Of a stretch of 64,000 nt of DNA, positions 54,851 to 64,000 are shown piece by piece. This DNA is from Hungatella sp. (GTDB lineage: Bacteria > Bacillota > Clostridia > Lachnospirales > Lachnospiraceae). Both the position numbers and the translations under genes were made by a program. The DNA is taken from contig WASS01000007.1 in assembly GCA_009712635.1 (NCBI GenBank), positions 178,396 through 242,395 on the forward strand. The letters run 5' to 3'. The notes below the pieces were generated by a model. The model made no database searches, was not told where the DNA came from, and saw only the letters and a list, made by a program, of their open reading frames with translations. Each line of letters starts with the position of its first letter. Position 1 is the first letter of the stretch.

Positions 54851-55655
54851 GAAATTATTGTCCGGACCGTATCTGATGTGGATGATTGGTTTTATTCTGA
54901 TTCCACTTGCACTGATCGTATTTTACGGATTGACTGACAAGAGCGGAGCTTTCACACTTTCCAATGTTCTATCTATTTCTACAGAGGAACATGCGAAGGC
55001 ACTGTGGCTCTCTCTGGGTTTATCCCTTTTAAGTACTGTTTTGTGCCTGGTACTGGCTTATCCTCTTGCGATGATTCTCCGTACCAGAGGGATGGGGCAG
55101 GGAAGCTTTATCGTATTTATATTTATCCTTCCTATGTGGATGAATTTTCTTCTCCGTACCCTTGCCTGGCAGACGCTTTTGGAGAAGAACGGTGTAATTA
55201 ACGGAATCTTATCCGCACTCCACCTGCCAAATCAGGGACTTATCAACACTCCGGGAGCCATTATCCTTGGTATGGTATATAACTTCCTTCCATTCATGGT
55301 TCTTCCGATTTACAATGTGCTGATGAAAATCGATGACAATGTAGTAAACGCGGCAAGAGACTTAGGTGCTAATTCCCTTCAGGTGCTCATTCGGATTCTT
55401 CTTCCTTTAAGCATACCTGGAATCGTAAGCGGGATCACCATGGTTTTTGTTCCTGCACTTACCACCTTTGTTATCTCCAATATATTAGGCGGAAGCAAGA
55501 TACTTTTAATTGGAAATGTAATTGAACAGGAATTTACAAAAGGGAGCAACTGGAACTTAGGCTCCGGCCTTTCTCTGGTCCTTATGATATTTATTTTAAT
55601 CAGCATGGCGCTCATTGCCAAGTATGATAAAAATGGGGAGGGAACGGTACTGTGA
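54843..55655 (+). CDS. potB: Spermidine/putrescine ABC transporter permease PotB
   Basis: 270 aa from ATG 54843-54845, overlapping the potA stop by eight bases; GGGAG is close upstream. Six helices and the EAA loop [21 protein letters not shown]. PotB type, with [18 protein letters not shown] in the second loop. It forms the polyamine channel with PotC. Confidence 0.93.
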   Translation: MNKKLLSGPYLMWMIGFILIPLALIVFYGLTDKSGAFTLSNVLSISTEEHAKALWLSLGLSLLSTVLCLVLAYPLAMILRTRGMGQGSFIVFIFILPMWMNFLLRTLAWQTLLEKNGVINGILSALHLPNQGLINTPGAIILGMVYNFLPFMVLPIYNVLMKIDDNVVNAARDLGANSLQVLIRILLPLSIPGIVSGITMVFVPALTTFVISNILGGSKILLIGNVIEQEFTKGSNWNLGSGLSLVLMIFILISMALIAKYDKNGEGTVL

Positions 55656-56443
55656 TAAATCGAAAAACAGCTTTTATCAAACGTTTTTTCCAGGATTTTT
55701 ACCTGGTTCTTATTGTGGTGTTTTTATATGCACCCATTGCAACTATGACAGTGCTGTCCTTTAATAATTCTAAATCCCGTACCCAATGGGGAGGGTTTAC
55801 TACGAGATGGTACACAGAATTGTTTTCCAGCAGCACGATTATGGATGCACTTTATACCACTCTGCTGATTGCATTTGTATCATCTCTGATTGCAGTTATT
55901 ATCGGCACCGCAGCCGCCATTGCAATTAACAGCATGAAGCCGTTTCCCCGCTCTCTTCTCATGGGCATCACCAACATACCCATGCTGAACGCGGATATTG
56001 TAACCGGAATTTCCCTGATGCTGGCATTCATCGCCTTTGGGATTTCTCTGGGATTTAAGACCATACTGATCGCACATATTACCTTTAACATTCCGTATGT
56101 CATATTAAGTGTCATGCCGAAGTTAAAGCAGACTGATAAAAGTACCTACGAAGCAGCCATGGACTTGGGAGCCACCTCGGTTTCCGCATTTTTCAAGGTA
56201 GTATTCCCGGATATTCTTCCAGGAGTACTTTCCGGATTTCTGCTGGCATTTACCATGTCACTTGATGATTTTATTATCACTCATTTTACAAAGGGTGCCG
56301 GTATTAATACATTATCGACTTTAATTTACAGTGAAGTACGCAGGGGAATTAAACCTTCCATGTATGCACTTTCCACGATTATCTTTTTAACGGTGCTGGT
56401 CCTTCTCTTAATCACAAACTTTGCACCAAAGCGAAAAAAATAA
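55652..56443 (+). CDS. potC: Spermidine/putrescine ABC transporter permease PotC
   Basis: 263 aa. The start is GTG 55652-55654, overlapping the potB stop as GTGA, so translation is coupled. Six helices and the EAA loop EAAMDLGATSVSAFFKVVFP. FNNSKSRTQWGGFTTRWYTEL is the PotC pattern in the first external loop. Confidence 0.94.
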   Translation: MINRKTAFIKRFFQDFYLVLIVVFLYAPIATMTVLSFNNSKSRTQWGGFTTRWYTELFSSSTIMDALYTTLLIAFVSSLIAVIIGTAAAIAINSMKPFPRSLLMGITNIPMLNADIVTGISLMLAFIAFGISLGFKTILIAHITFNIPYVILSVMPKLKQTDKSTYEAAMDLGATSVSAFFKVVFPDILPGVLSGFLLAFTMSLDDFIITHFTKGAGINTLSTLIYSEVRRGIKPSMYALSTIIFLTVLVLLLITNFAPKRKK

Positions 56444-56458
56444 CAGGAGATCATTAAT

Positions 56459-57556
56459 ATGAAAAAAAGAATTCAAATGGTTTTGGCAATCAGCGCCCTT
56501 GCCCTGCTTTCCACTTCCCTGTTAAGCGGCTGTGGAAAATCCCAGGCCAAGGCAGGAAGCAATGGTGAGGTTTATGTTTACAACTGGGGGGAATATATTG
56601 ACGAATCCGTCATTGAGGAATTTGAAAAAGAAACAGGTATTAAGGTAGTATACGATTTATTTGAAACCAATGAAGAGATGTACCCAGTCATTGAGGCTGG
56701 CGGTGTCAAATACGATGCAGTCTGCCCCTCTGACTATATGATTCAGAAGATGGCGCAGAACAACCTTCTTGCAGAAATCAACTTTGACAACATTCCAAAC
56801 TACAAGGAAATTGATCCCAAGTATTTGGAGATGTCAAAGAGCTTTGACCCGGAGAACAAATATTCCATCCCCTACTCCTGGGGAACCGTGGGAATTCTTT
56901 ATAATACCAAAATGGTGGCAAAAGAAGACATCCCTACCAAATGGTCTGATTTGTGGGATGAGAAATTCAAAGACAACATCCTGATGCAGGACAGTGTCCG
57001 GGATGCATTTATGGTGGCATTAAAATCACTGGGATATTCCATGAACACCACCAACGAGCAGGAAATCAAAGAAGCAAAAGAGCTTTTAATCAAACAGAAG
57101 CCGCTGGTACAGGCTTATGTGATCGATCAGGTTCGTGATAAGATGATCGGCGGAGAAGCCGCTGTAGGCGTTATCTACTCCGGAGAAATGCTTTATATCC
57201 AGAACGAAGTTAAGGATCTTGGTCTTGATTATTCTCTGGAATATGTAATTCCGGAAGAGGGAACCAATCTCTGGCTTGATTCCTGGGTAATTCCTGCCAA
57301 TGCTCCAAACAAGGAAAATGCGGAAAAATGGATTAACTTCTTATGCCGCCCGGACATTGCAAAGAAAAACTTTGAATACATCACATATCCAACACCAAAT
57401 AAGGGTGCTTTTGATCTGCTTGATCCGGAACTGAAAAACAACAAGGCTTTATTCCCAGATGACAGCATGTTAAAGAACAGCGAAGTTTACAAGTACCTGG
57501 GAGACCAGTCAGACAGCCTTTATAACGAAGCCTGGAAAGAAGTAAAATCCAACTAA
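56459..57556 (+). CDS. potD: Spermidine/putrescine-binding lipoprotein PotD
   Basis: 365 aa. Lipobox LSGC with C25, then the PotD fold: VYVYNWGEYIDESVIEEFEK at the mature N-terminus, VCPSDYMIQKM, SIPYSWGTVGILYN and LWLDSWVIPANAPNKENAE. It captures polyamines outside the cell and hands them to PotBC. RBS CAGGAG precedes the ATG. Confidence 0.95.
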   Translation: MKKRIQMVLAISALALLSTSLLSGCGKSQAKAGSNGEVYVYNWGEYIDESVIEEFEKETGIKVVYDLFETNEEMYPVIEAGGVKYDAVCPSDYMIQKMAQNNLLAEINFDNIPNYKEIDPKYLEMSKSFDPENKYSIPYSWGTVGILYNTKMVAKEDIPTKWSDLWDEKFKDNILMQDSVRDAFMVALKSLGYSMNTTNEQEIKEAKELLIKQKPLVQAYVIDQVRDKMIGGEAAVGVIYSGEMLYIQNEVKDLGLDYSLEYVIPEEGTNLWLDSWVIPANAPNKENAEKWINFLCRPDIAKKNFEYITYPTPNKGAFDLLDPELKNNKALFPDDSMLKNSEVYKYLGDQSDSLYNEAWKEVKSN

Positions 57557-57581
57557 TGAATACCAGACGGAGGGGGAACAT

Positions 57582-57905
57582 ATGGTAGGGAATCTGGAAC
57601 TTTTGTTGCGGCAGGTGGTAGACATGGCAATTCTTCTCTTTGAATTCATGGGAGTAATTGTCATCATTGTATCGGGTATCAAAGGTATTATCAACTATGT
57701 CAAACATAATCCTGCCATACGCCTGCATCTTGCCGAAGGCATGGCACTGGGACTGGAGTTTAAGCTTGGAAGCGAGATTTTAAGAACTGTTGTGGTTCGG
57801 GAGCTTTCTGAGGTTGCCCTGGTTGCTGCCATTATTGTTCTTCGGGCTGCACTCACCTTTTTGATCCATTGGGAGATTAAGGTGGAGAAAGAGGGAGATA
57901 AATAA
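57582..57905 (+). CDS. DUF1622 small membrane protein
   Basis: 107 aa with two to three helices; RQVVDMAILLFEFMGVIVII near the start and LEFKLGSEILRTVVVRE in the middle match the DUF1622 family. The function is unknown. It is 25 bases after potD and ends at the operon terminator, so it is probably co-transcribed. RBS GGAGGGGG. Confidence 0.85.
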   Translation: MVGNLELLLRQVVDMAILLFEFMGVIVIIVSGIKGIINYVKHNPAIRLHLAEGMALGLEFKLGSEILRTVVVRELSEVALVAAIIVLRAALTFLIHWEIKVEKEGDK

Positions 57906-57924
57906 TAATAAGCCCAAATATTTT

Positions 57925-57967
57925 AAATCGCCAAACTAATAATATTTAATAGTTTGGCGATTTTTTT
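57925..57967 (+). terminator. Terminator of the pot operon
   Basis: The perfect arms AAATCGCCAAACTA (57925-57938) and TAGTTTGGCGATTT (57950-57963) are followed by a T-run. Confidence 0.93.
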
Positions 57968-57986
57968 GCAGTTATAGGAAAATGAC

Positions 57987-58571
57987 TTATCTTGAACTGC
58001 CAGAATCTGTTCCTTTATAGTTGCAAGATATTGTTACATAATGATTATATTTTGTAGTATTACCTTTTGGCTTTCTTGTAAAAGAAAATTTTGCACTAGC
58101 CTTACTTGTATTATTACCAGATGTTACTGTCTTTTCATTGGTATAACTTGCATAATAATCATCGGTATCATAATAGGTTATTTCTCCCTCTTCATCATAA
58201 ACTGTTACCTTTCTACTATTTACATCCCAATCAAAGGAGGCTGAAACTTGATATGAACATATTAGAGTTCCACTTCCCGCTCTCAAGGAATATGTATTTG
58301 CTTCTTTTGTAAATCTATCTGAACCGTAAGTATTTCCTCTTGCTAATAAACTTGATTCTACACTTTGTGTGAGTTTTTTCTCAGGTGAGTTTATATGTCT
58401 ATAAGTACGTTCTATTGTATATGTATCATCACCGTTATCCACTCTATCATATGATATTAATACTCTGTTTTTTTCTAAACTATCGTTTTTTTCGCTTGTA
58501 GCCCCAAAAGATATCATATTCATTGATAAAATACAAGCAAATGTCACAAATAATAAAACACCTTTTTTCAT
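57987..58571 (-). CDS. Secreted protein of unknown function
   Basis: 194 aa. Signal peptide (residues 1-24, cleavage around SFGA) and a beta-rich mature part with many Ser, Thr and Tyr residues; no enzyme motif, no cysteine pair and no wall anchor. It overlaps the upstream membrane protein gene as ATGA, so the two are a pair. RBS AAGGAGAT. AT-rich compared with the neighbouring operons. Confidence 0.6.
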   Translation of the reverse strand: MKKGVLLFVTFACILSMNMISFGATSEKNDSLEKNRVLISYDRVDNGDDTYTIERTYRHINSPEKKLTQSVESSLLARGNTYGSDRFTKEANTYSLRAGSGTLICSYQVSASFDWDVNSRKVTVYDEEGEITYYDTDDYYASYTNEKTVTSGNNTSKASAKFSFTRKPKGNTTKYNHYVTISCNYKGTDSGSSR

Positions 58572-59014
58572 AAATCAAATCTCCTTTTCTTAACTGTAAT
58601 GTATATTTTTCCTCCTATAACTGCCATAGCAAAACATTTTGAATGAATACTCAGCATTACTAATAAGTCGTTAATAATTGTTTGTGTATAATAAATTGGA
58701 ATTGCAGCGTTACTAAGAATGCGTAATAAAGTAATTGTCATAAAAAATAAATTTAAAACAAGACTCCAAAATATATAATGCTTTTCATATGCTTTAATTA
58801 TTGCTACTGCTGCAATACACGTTAAAACAGGTAAAATAATATTTAGAAAATAATTTGAGTTAAAATACAAATTGTAACATGTCAAAAAAAGCATTATTAC
58901 AAGAATAGTCCACAAGAACTTTGATGAAGTCTTTAGCATTAAAATTCTATTACAAAATGAAAATTCACTTCCTACATTGTTATACTGTTGTTCACCCTTC
59001 TGTTTAATAGCCAT
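58568..59014 (-). CDS. Four-helix membrane protein of unknown function
   Basis: 148 aa from ATG 59012-59014 with GGAGG; longer readings lack a site. A polar N-terminus of about 30 residues is followed by three to four helices and a basic C-terminus (KKRRFDL). I do not recognise the family. It precedes and overlaps the secreted protein gene. Upstream lie 13-bp direct repeats at 59077-59111 that may regulate it. Confidence 0.55.
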   Translation of the reverse strand: MAIKQKGEQQYNNVGSEFSFCNRILMLKTSSKFLWTILVIMLFLTCYNLYFNSNYFLNIILPVLTCIAAVAIIKAYEKHYIFWSLVLNLFFMTITLLRILSNAAIPIYYTQTIINDLLVMLSIHSKCFAMAVIGGKIYITVKKRRFDL

Positions 59015-59076
59015 AACATTTTTCACCTCCATTAATTTGTTACAGTGTAACTTACTCCTGCCGAGATAACAACCCA

Positions 59077-59111
59077 AGTGCCAATTTTATACACTTTGAG
59101 TGCCAAATTTA
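59077..59111. promoter_or_regulatory. Two 13-bp direct repeats with 22-bp period
   Basis: AGTGCCAATTTTA (59077-59089) and AGTGCCAAATTTA (59099-59111) differ at one base and are 22 bases apart, two helical turns. Direct repeats at this distance are typical of LytTR or OmpR-type activator sites. They lie 63-97 bases upstream of the membrane/secreted gene pair. Confidence 0.45.
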
Positions 59112-59186
59112 GCACTTTAACTTAATATTCAGAACCTTAATTCCCTTAATTATCTGTTAGAGTACATCCAGAAACACCAGCAAAAC

Positions 59187-59232
59187 AAAAAAAGCGAAGA
59201 CTCGATTAAACACAGAGCTTCCGCTTTTTTTT
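59187..59232 (-). terminator. Terminator of the methylase pair
   Basis: The A-run plus GCGAAG pairs with CTTCCGC plus T-run, with one bulge and a loop of about 17 bases. On the minus strand the T-run follows directly after the methylase stop. Confidence 0.7.
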
Positions 59233-60079
59233 AATAATTTGTTATAAGTACTTCAACCGTAACAGCATCCCGTTCTTTAAACTGATAATTACAATTGGAA
59301 TAGGTTTTATCAATATAATGAATCTGATACTTCTTGCTCCATTCAATCAAAAGTTCATTGGAAAGTCCCTTATGATAAAATACATTTGACAGAGCAAACC
59401 GGATTCCAGTCTGATCCAGTTTATCAAGCAGCTCAAGCAGTTCCCGCTCCTCCTTTTCCTTCCAGTCTTTAAATCCCCGGTTACCATCGTTATAATTCCC
59501 GGTTGAAATCAGATAGGGCGGATCGCAGTAAACCAAATCCTCCGGTCCAAGATTTAAATAATCCAGTTCTGTAAAGTCCTTATTGGTGAACTGGATATTT
59601 TTCTGTTGAAGCGCCTGGCAAAACTGTGTTAGATTCTTTTCAATATTTCCGTTAAAGGAACTTCGGTTTCTCCCAAAAGGAGAATTGAATTCATGACTGT
59701 TATTAAACCGGATCTGGTGATTGAACGCATAGCAGGTGAGAACAAAAAGCTTTGTTAAATCGCCAGTTTTGTTGTAATCTGACCGAAGCGCATAGTAACC
59801 GTCTTTATTCTGCTGAGTTAACTGATAGGTGTTAATAATGTCTCGGATCCGTTCCAGCAGCTCACCGATATTCGTCCCCTGAAACATCTCAAACATCTCA
59901 ATCAGATAATGAATCTGATCGTTGCAGATAATCGTCTCGGCCTCTACATTAATCCCTACATTAAATCCGCCGGCAAATACATCCACAAACGTCCGGATAT
60001 TGGCTGGAAACGCCTGAAAAACAGAGTCCAGAATCTTAAACTTTCCTCCTGTATAGTTCAGAGGACTTTTTATGTACAT
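59231..60079 (-). CDS. DNA adenine methylase (DpnM-like)
   Basis: 282 aa. N-terminal SPLNYTGGKFKILD, motif I VDVFAGGFNVG and motif IV VYCDPPYLISTGNYN, closely following the Dam/DpnM (D12) class. The loop GFKDWKEKEERELLELLD is typical for DpnM relatives. DpnM methylates GATC, but the target cannot be told from sequence alone. It overlaps the second methylase by ten bases. No restriction endonuclease is encoded next to it. Confidence 0.9.
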   Translation of the reverse strand: MYIKSPLNYTGGKFKILDSVFQAFPANIRTFVDVFAGGFNVGINVEAETIICNDQIHYLIEMFEMFQGTNIGELLERIRDIINTYQLTQQNKDGYYALRSDYNKTGDLTKLFVLTCYAFNHQIRFNNSHEFNSPFGRNRSSFNGNIEKNLTQFCQALQQKNIQFTNKDFTELDYLNLGPEDLVYCDPPYLISTGNYNDGNRGFKDWKEKEERELLELLDKLDQTGIRFALSNVFYHKGLSNELLIEWSKKYQIHYIDKTYSNCNYQFKERDAVTVEVLITNY

Positions 60080-61122
60080 GGCGGCACCTGCTTTTCTATG
60101 TAAATCAAAAGCTCCTTTAAACGTTCCGTTTCTTTCACCTTACGGCTCTTGTATCTGCGGTAGGGGATTTCATAAACGTGGTAGGTCTCTGGTTTTCCGT
60201 ATTTTTTCATAACTGCTTCTATCTCTTCCATTGACATCAGCCCGTCTGTACTATAGCTCAGTATGATATGGCGGTATCTGGCATTGGAAATCAGCTCTTC
60301 AAAGGCAGAAACTGCCTTGTTTTTCATGCAGAACTCAGATTTTTGTCCTTCCGCTTCCGGTCTTTGTCCGGTAACTCCCCGCACGCTTGGATAATCGTAT
60401 CTGGCAGCGGTTTCTAAAACATGATAATTTGAAAAATACTGTCTGGAATTGTAAGGAGGATCAATATAGAGAATATCGCCTTCCAGTCTTTTTAATAAAT
60501 CCGAACCATTTTCATTGTAACAGCGGTTTTCTTTTCCGTTATGTGTCACTGGCAGACGGTATAGTTCAAAATGCTTATAACTTCTTCTCTCCCAGGACTT
60601 ATGAAACGCACCATAGGTTCCAGATGTATTGGAAACAAAAGGAATTCCCTCCACAATACAGGCTACCAGATAAAAATACTCCTCTTCACTTAACAAACCG
60701 GCAGCTTTCCAATCTTCTACCGTACAGCGCGCAAAGTCAATGCGAAGAGCGTTGTCATCGTTTAAATACATCCGGCCGCCGACAGGCGCATATGTATTCT
60801 GGAAAAAGCGCCGTTCCACCGGCAGTTCTTCCATCTCTTTTTTCTCTATCCCGTTAAAATAATCAAGAGGATCTGCAATCCCCGTTTCTTCCTGCAGACG
60901 GGTAAACTCCGGCATCTGGTCGTTCTCAACGGTTGCCCGCTGAAGAACATAAGAAAAATACAGCAGGTCATTGGAACAGACCTGATACCACTGTTTAAAA
61001 TATCTGGCAACCGCAGCGGTTCCAGAAAATATATCACAAAAGCTTTTCGCTTCCGGCGCTTTTTCATCTATTACATACTTAATCTGGTCCAGCAGCAGTG
61101 TCTTGCTTCCAATAAATCTCAT
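60070..61122 (-). CDS. DNA adenine methylase (D12 class, second of the pair)
   Basis: 350 aa. MRFIGSKTLLLDQI opens the protein; motif I FCDIFSGTAAVARYF and motif IV LYIDPPYNSRQYFSNYH match the D12-class enzymes of the M.FokI/MboII type. It has a larger target-recognition region than the first methylase. In known systems two methylases are needed for asymmetric sites. No endonuclease gene is within the window. RBS GGGAG precedes the ATG. Confidence 0.85.
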   Translation of the reverse strand: MRFIGSKTLLLDQIKYVIDEKAPEAKSFCDIFSGTAAVARYFKQWYQVCSNDLLYFSYVLQRATVENDQMPEFTRLQEETGIADPLDYFNGIEKKEMEELPVERRFFQNTYAPVGGRMYLNDDNALRIDFARCTVEDWKAAGLLSEEEYFYLVACIVEGIPFVSNTSGTYGAFHKSWERRSYKHFELYRLPVTHNGKENRCYNENGSDLLKRLEGDILYIDPPYNSRQYFSNYHVLETAARYDYPSVRGVTGQRPEAEGQKSEFCMKNKAVSAFEELISNARYRHIILSYSTDGLMSMEEIEAVMKKYGKPETYHVYEIPYRRYKSRKVKETERLKELLIYIEKQVPPCT

Positions 61123-61232
61123 TCTTTTCTTGCTCCCATTTCATTTTACCTGCCTATCATTATAATGTAAAACTACAAAAAACACAAGAAAAGATACGCC
61201 TGTCAGCTGCTGCTTTCTAAAGACTTCTTTTT

Positions 61233-62198
61233 TTACTTACGCATTCGTTTAAATTGATACATTTTTTCATCTGCTATCTTGATGGCAGTCTCAGGTAACA
61301 GATCCATCTCCTTTTTAATACAGACAATTCCATAACTGAAAGACATGGAATAACCCACCGGATTTGCTGCCAGGTTTTGATTAACTTCGGCTAACCGTTT
61401 CTCAGCCTCCTCCTCTGTTAATCCCCGGTATAAAATTACAAATTCGTCTCCGCCAAAACGGCATATAAAATCCCCCTGATTGACAGACTCTTTTAATTCC
61501 TGTGAAACACATGTCAAATACTGATCTCCGTTTAGGTGACCAAATTGATCATTGATTGTTTTTAATCCATCCAGATCAATCATACATAAGGCAAATAAAG
61601 GCTCCGCTTTCATATACTCGTCAATGGTGCTGATGCAGCACCTCCGGTTATTAAGCCCGGTCAGTTCATCTTTATATGCCATTATTTCCAGATGGGCCTC
61701 TGTTTCTTTCTGAAATGTTACATCAGTAATTAAATGAATGACTGCGCTCGTATCTTCCCATTGCACCCAGTGGGATTCTACCTGAAAGAATTTCTTCTGT
61801 TTGCATTGATACTCAAATTTTTGTTTGTCTTCTATTTTACCTGGTGACTGAAGCCGGTCCATCAATCCGCATGCCTCTCCGCAGATAAACTGTCCGGTCT
61901 CCTGATTATAAAAACGATTTTTTACAAGATCGTTGGTAAAAAGGATTTTGCCTGTTTTCTCCTCTGTTACAACAACCCAATCCTTCAGACTGTTAATAAT
62001 AGCCAGAAGCAGGGAATTAAGTCCCCTGCTTCTGGTTACCTGCTGGTTCATTTTCAGCATATATCCGGAAAGACAAGAAATGGAATCCTGAAGTTCCTTA
62101 TAAACCGGAGTATCGCCCTCCAGCTGCCCCGTTACAGGTTTGTTTGTAATAATACTCTGAATCTGCCCAAGAAGAACATGAGCATCTTTTTCCGTCAT
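61233..62198 (-). CDS. Diguanylate cyclase (PAS-like plus GGDEF)
   Basis: 321 aa, no membrane helix. N-terminal helical part, a PAS-like sensor (about 70-165, VTEEKTGKILFTNDLVKNRF) and a GGDEF domain from about 175: DELTGLNNRRCC, MIDLDGLKTINDQFGH and an intact CRFGGDEFVILY. The position of the I-site Arg is Asn (NQGD), so product inhibition is probably absent. It would make c-di-GMP, possibly for the receptor in the exopolysaccharide operon. It follows the chemotaxis receptor by 15 bases. Confidence 0.93.
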   Translation of the reverse strand: MTEKDAHVLLGQIQSIITNKPVTGQLEGDTPVYKELQDSISCLSGYMLKMNQQVTRSRGLNSLLLAIINSLKDWVVVTEEKTGKILFTNDLVKNRFYNQETGQFICGEACGLMDRLQSPGKIEDKQKFEYQCKQKKFFQVESHWVQWEDTSAVIHLITDVTFQKETEAHLEIMAYKDELTGLNNRRCCISTIDEYMKAEPLFALCMIDLDGLKTINDQFGHLNGDQYLTCVSQELKESVNQGDFICRFGGDEFVILYRGLTEEEAEKRLAEVNQNLAANPVGYSMSFSYGIVCIKKEMDLLPETAIKIADEKMYQFKRMRK

Positions 62199-62213
62199 TT
62201 ACTACACCTTCAA

Positions 62214-63914
62214 TCATGAGTTTGCTCTTGTTTTCAGTTTAAACTGGCTTATCAGGCTCATCATTACCTCCGCCTGACTGTTTAACTCCTCACTTGCTGC
62301 AGCACTTTCCTCTGAAGTCGCGGAATTCGACTGAACAACGAAAGAAATCTGATCCATTCCCCGGGAAATTTCCGTTACGGACAGTGACTGTCTTTCCGAT
62401 GCTTCAGCAATTTTTCCCACCATGCTGATAATGGTATTGGCATGCTCTGCTACCTCAGCAAATGCCTGACTTGTACTTGAGGCGTATGTTTCTCCCTGAC
62501 GAATGGTTGCAATGGAATTTTCTATGAGCGCCGAAATATTCTTGGCCGCTTCCGCAGATCCCTGAGACAGCTTTCTAATCTCATCTGCGACAACCGCAAA
62601 ACCTGCGCCTGCACTTCCTGCTCTGGCCGCCTCAATTGCCGCATTTAAAGCAAGAAGATTTGTCTCAGCAGCAATTGCATTAATTGTCTCTATGATCTCT
62701 GTAATATGTTGTGAGACTTCCGATATGTTGCCAATGGCATTTTTAAGATGTTCCATTTCAACAAGGCTTTCTCTTACTGTCTGCCCCGCCTGGTTTCCTA
62801 TGGTATCCACATTCTGGGCATACTGGGCACTATCCTTTGCCTGTATCTGCACCTGTGCTATCGCAGCAGACAGCTCCTCTACACTGCTGGCCTGCTCTGC
62901 AGCACCCTGTGCAAGGCTCTGAGAAGCGGCAGAAACCTGTTCTGCTCCCGTAGAAACCTGTTCATACCCCTGTTTTATTTCAGACAGGGTATGATTCATC
63001 TGATTCTGGAAAAATTCGATTGATTTCTGTATGTTATAAAAATCACCTTCAAACTCTATGGCGCATTCACATGCAAAATTTCCATTGGCAAACTGGGACA
63101 TGGCATAGTCAATTGCCTTTATGTAGTCTTTAATCGCCAAAACGGAATCATCCAGGGAATTGCCTAAATCCCCTACTTCATTTGTAAGGCGGTTATTAAA
63201 TGACACATCCAGTAAACCTGCCTTCAGTTTTTTACATTCTTCCTGAAGCTTAAGTATGGGACTGACAATATGGCGGCTGACATAGCGGAACGTCAAAATT
63301 AAAAGTACAAGTGTAATAATTAATACAGCAGCACACATTGCCACTCCCTTGGAAATGGTACCCTTCATATTCTTAAGCTGCTGGTCAATATTGGCCTGCT
63401 TTTGTACTTTTGCAGAATCAAGTAACTGAACTAATTGCTCAATTTTTACATTAACACTGTTTTTCTCCAGTTCAATCGCTGCACTCTTATTGGTTTTTTC
63501 CAGATCCAGCACCTGATCGGCAAGCTCATGAATCTCTTTATGCAGCGGCTCAGCCTTTGTATAAAATTCAGCCATATCCTGTGAATTCTTTACTTTGTCA
63601 CTGTATAGGTACTTTCCAAAATCACACTTGGTTTCATCCTTTTGACCGGTAAATTCTGTTCCGTAATTTAATGAATTGCTTAAACTGCTCCCCCATTTGT
63701 AGTGAGCGGTCTGGGCAGACAAAAGCAATTCTTTCTCTTCATAACATTCCGAAATCAACCCATTCACCTTATTAATGGACTGAAAACTTAAGGTTACAGA
63801 AATTACCATAATAAGTGCTGAAACAGTAATTGCAAGAAAATGCAGAATAAATGCCTTCTTCATCGAAGTTCTTTTCATAGTTTTGTACCGGATATATGCC
63901 GGTCCCCCTTTCAT
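62214..63914 (-). CDS. Methyl-accepting chemotaxis protein
   Basis: 566 aa. TM1 (about 19-40), a four-helix-bundle extracytoplasmic sensor (about 45-185), TM2 (about 190-212), HAMP (to about 265), then a signalling domain with the hairpin tip [23 protein letters not shown] and further down [13 protein letters not shown]. The start is unclear: three ATG codons in frame (63912, 63876, 63861) have only weak upstream sites. It signals to CheA/CheW, which are not in the window. It is followed by the diguanylate cyclase gene and probably shares its transcript. Confidence 0.92.
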   Translation of the reverse strand: MKGGPAYIRYKTMKRTSMKKAFILHFLAITVSALIMVISVTLSFQSINKVNGLISECYEEKELLLSAQTAHYKWGSSLSNSLNYGTEFTGQKDETKCDFGKYLYSDKVKNSQDMAEFYTKAEPLHKEIHELADQVLDLEKTNKSAAIELEKNSVNVKIEQLVQLLDSAKVQKQANIDQQLKNMKGTISKGVAMCAAVLIITLVLLILTFRYVSRHIVSPILKLQEECKKLKAGLLDVSFNNRLTNEVGDLGNSLDDSVLAIKDYIKAIDYAMSQFANGNFACECAIEFEGDFYNIQKSIEFFQNQMNHTLSEIKQGYEQVSTGAEQVSAASQSLAQGAAEQASSVEELSAAIAQVQIQAKDSAQYAQNVDTIGNQAGQTVRESLVEMEHLKNAIGNISEVSQHITEIIETINAIAAETNLLALNAAIEAARAGSAGAGFAVVADEIRKLSQGSAEAAKNISALIENSIATIRQGETYASSTSQAFAEVAEHANTIISMVGKIAEASERQSLSVTEISRGMDQISFVVQSNSATSEESAAASEELNSQAEVMMSLISQFKLKTRANS

Positions 63915-64000
63915 TGTTACTTAATATCGTTATAATCGCGTTATTTTCGATTAATATAACCGTTGTGCCATGAATTTTATTGTCAAAAAGGTGTACCTTT

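Noticed and set aside
63981..63986. TTGACA on the minus strand upstream of the chemotaxis receptor
   Set aside because: No -10 box lies at 16-18 bases; the nearest TATATT is about 22 bases away, so I do not call a promoter.

Overview
The window looks like a chromosomal stretch of a low-GC, spore-former-type Firmicute, most likely a Lachnospiraceae member of the Lacrimispora/Clostridium saccharolyticum type. The reasons are GGAGG-type ribosome binding sites before almost every gene, TTGACA/TATAAT promoters, frequent GTG/TTG starts, choline-binding-type repeats, an LplABC-type sugar ABC transporter paired with a YesMN-type two-component system, and several Clostridia-type small membrane families. 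This is inference from content; no 16S or other marker is present.

Layout. (1) 1-8.1 kb, all minus strand: a carbohydrate-uptake operon (two permeases, a lipoprotein binding protein, a YesM/YesN-type kinase and regulator, an FG-GAP/LamG-like protein, and the first 29 codons of a GH4 glycosidase). (2) 8.3-21.6 kb, minus: a nine-gene exopolysaccharide operon with a processive GT2 synthase, a BcsB-like partner, a GH8-like hydrolase fused to a thioredoxin domain, UDP-GlcNAc 2-epimerase, and a membrane GGDEF-like protein whose active site is lost but whose c-di-GMP I-site (RxxD) is kept. The set resembles the Listeria Pss (poly-ManNAc-type) system. (3) 21.9-25.3 kb: an alarmone-hydrolase-like HD protein, a lipoprotein, a complete IS3-family element and a small membrane protein. 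(4) 25.5-37.1 kb: a decayed prophage bounded by identical 32-bp direct repeats (attL/attR). Integrase and endolysin carry in-frame stops, a HIT gene is frameshifted, and the small terminase gene runs directly into xkdX, so the whole head/tail module has been deleted. It still carries an AT-rich cargo operon with its own promoter: an adenylate-kinase-like P-loop protein, a GNAT-PUA fusion and an ASCH protein, followed by a membrane protein. This is the best candidate for an undescribed system. A small 54-aa cysteine-rich protein and a possible pseudoknotted RNA also lie here. (5) 37.2-45.8 kb: housekeeping genes including malQ, SIMPL lipoprotein, mscS overlapping glgB, DUF3810 and signal peptidase I. 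(6) 45.8-53 kb: a frameshifted ilvD-family dehydratase with two GntR-type palindromes upstream, a serine hydrolase, a pyrophosphatase-like protein, a VOC protein, GntR regulator, rpiB, aroC and a lactonase. (7) 53.2-57.9 kb, plus: an XRE-cupin regulator and potABCD polyamine transporter operon plus a DUF1622 protein. (8) 58-63.9 kb, minus: a secreted/membrane gene pair of unknown role, two overlapping orphan adenine methylases, a diguanylate cyclase and a chemotaxis receptor.

Working together: the GGDEF enzyme at 61.2 kb could make the c-di-GMP that the degenerate GGDEF protein of the exopolysaccharide operon would sense; this is inference. Damage is frequent in this window (five genes with an in-frame stop, frameshift or deletion), four of them inside the prophage and one in ilvD.
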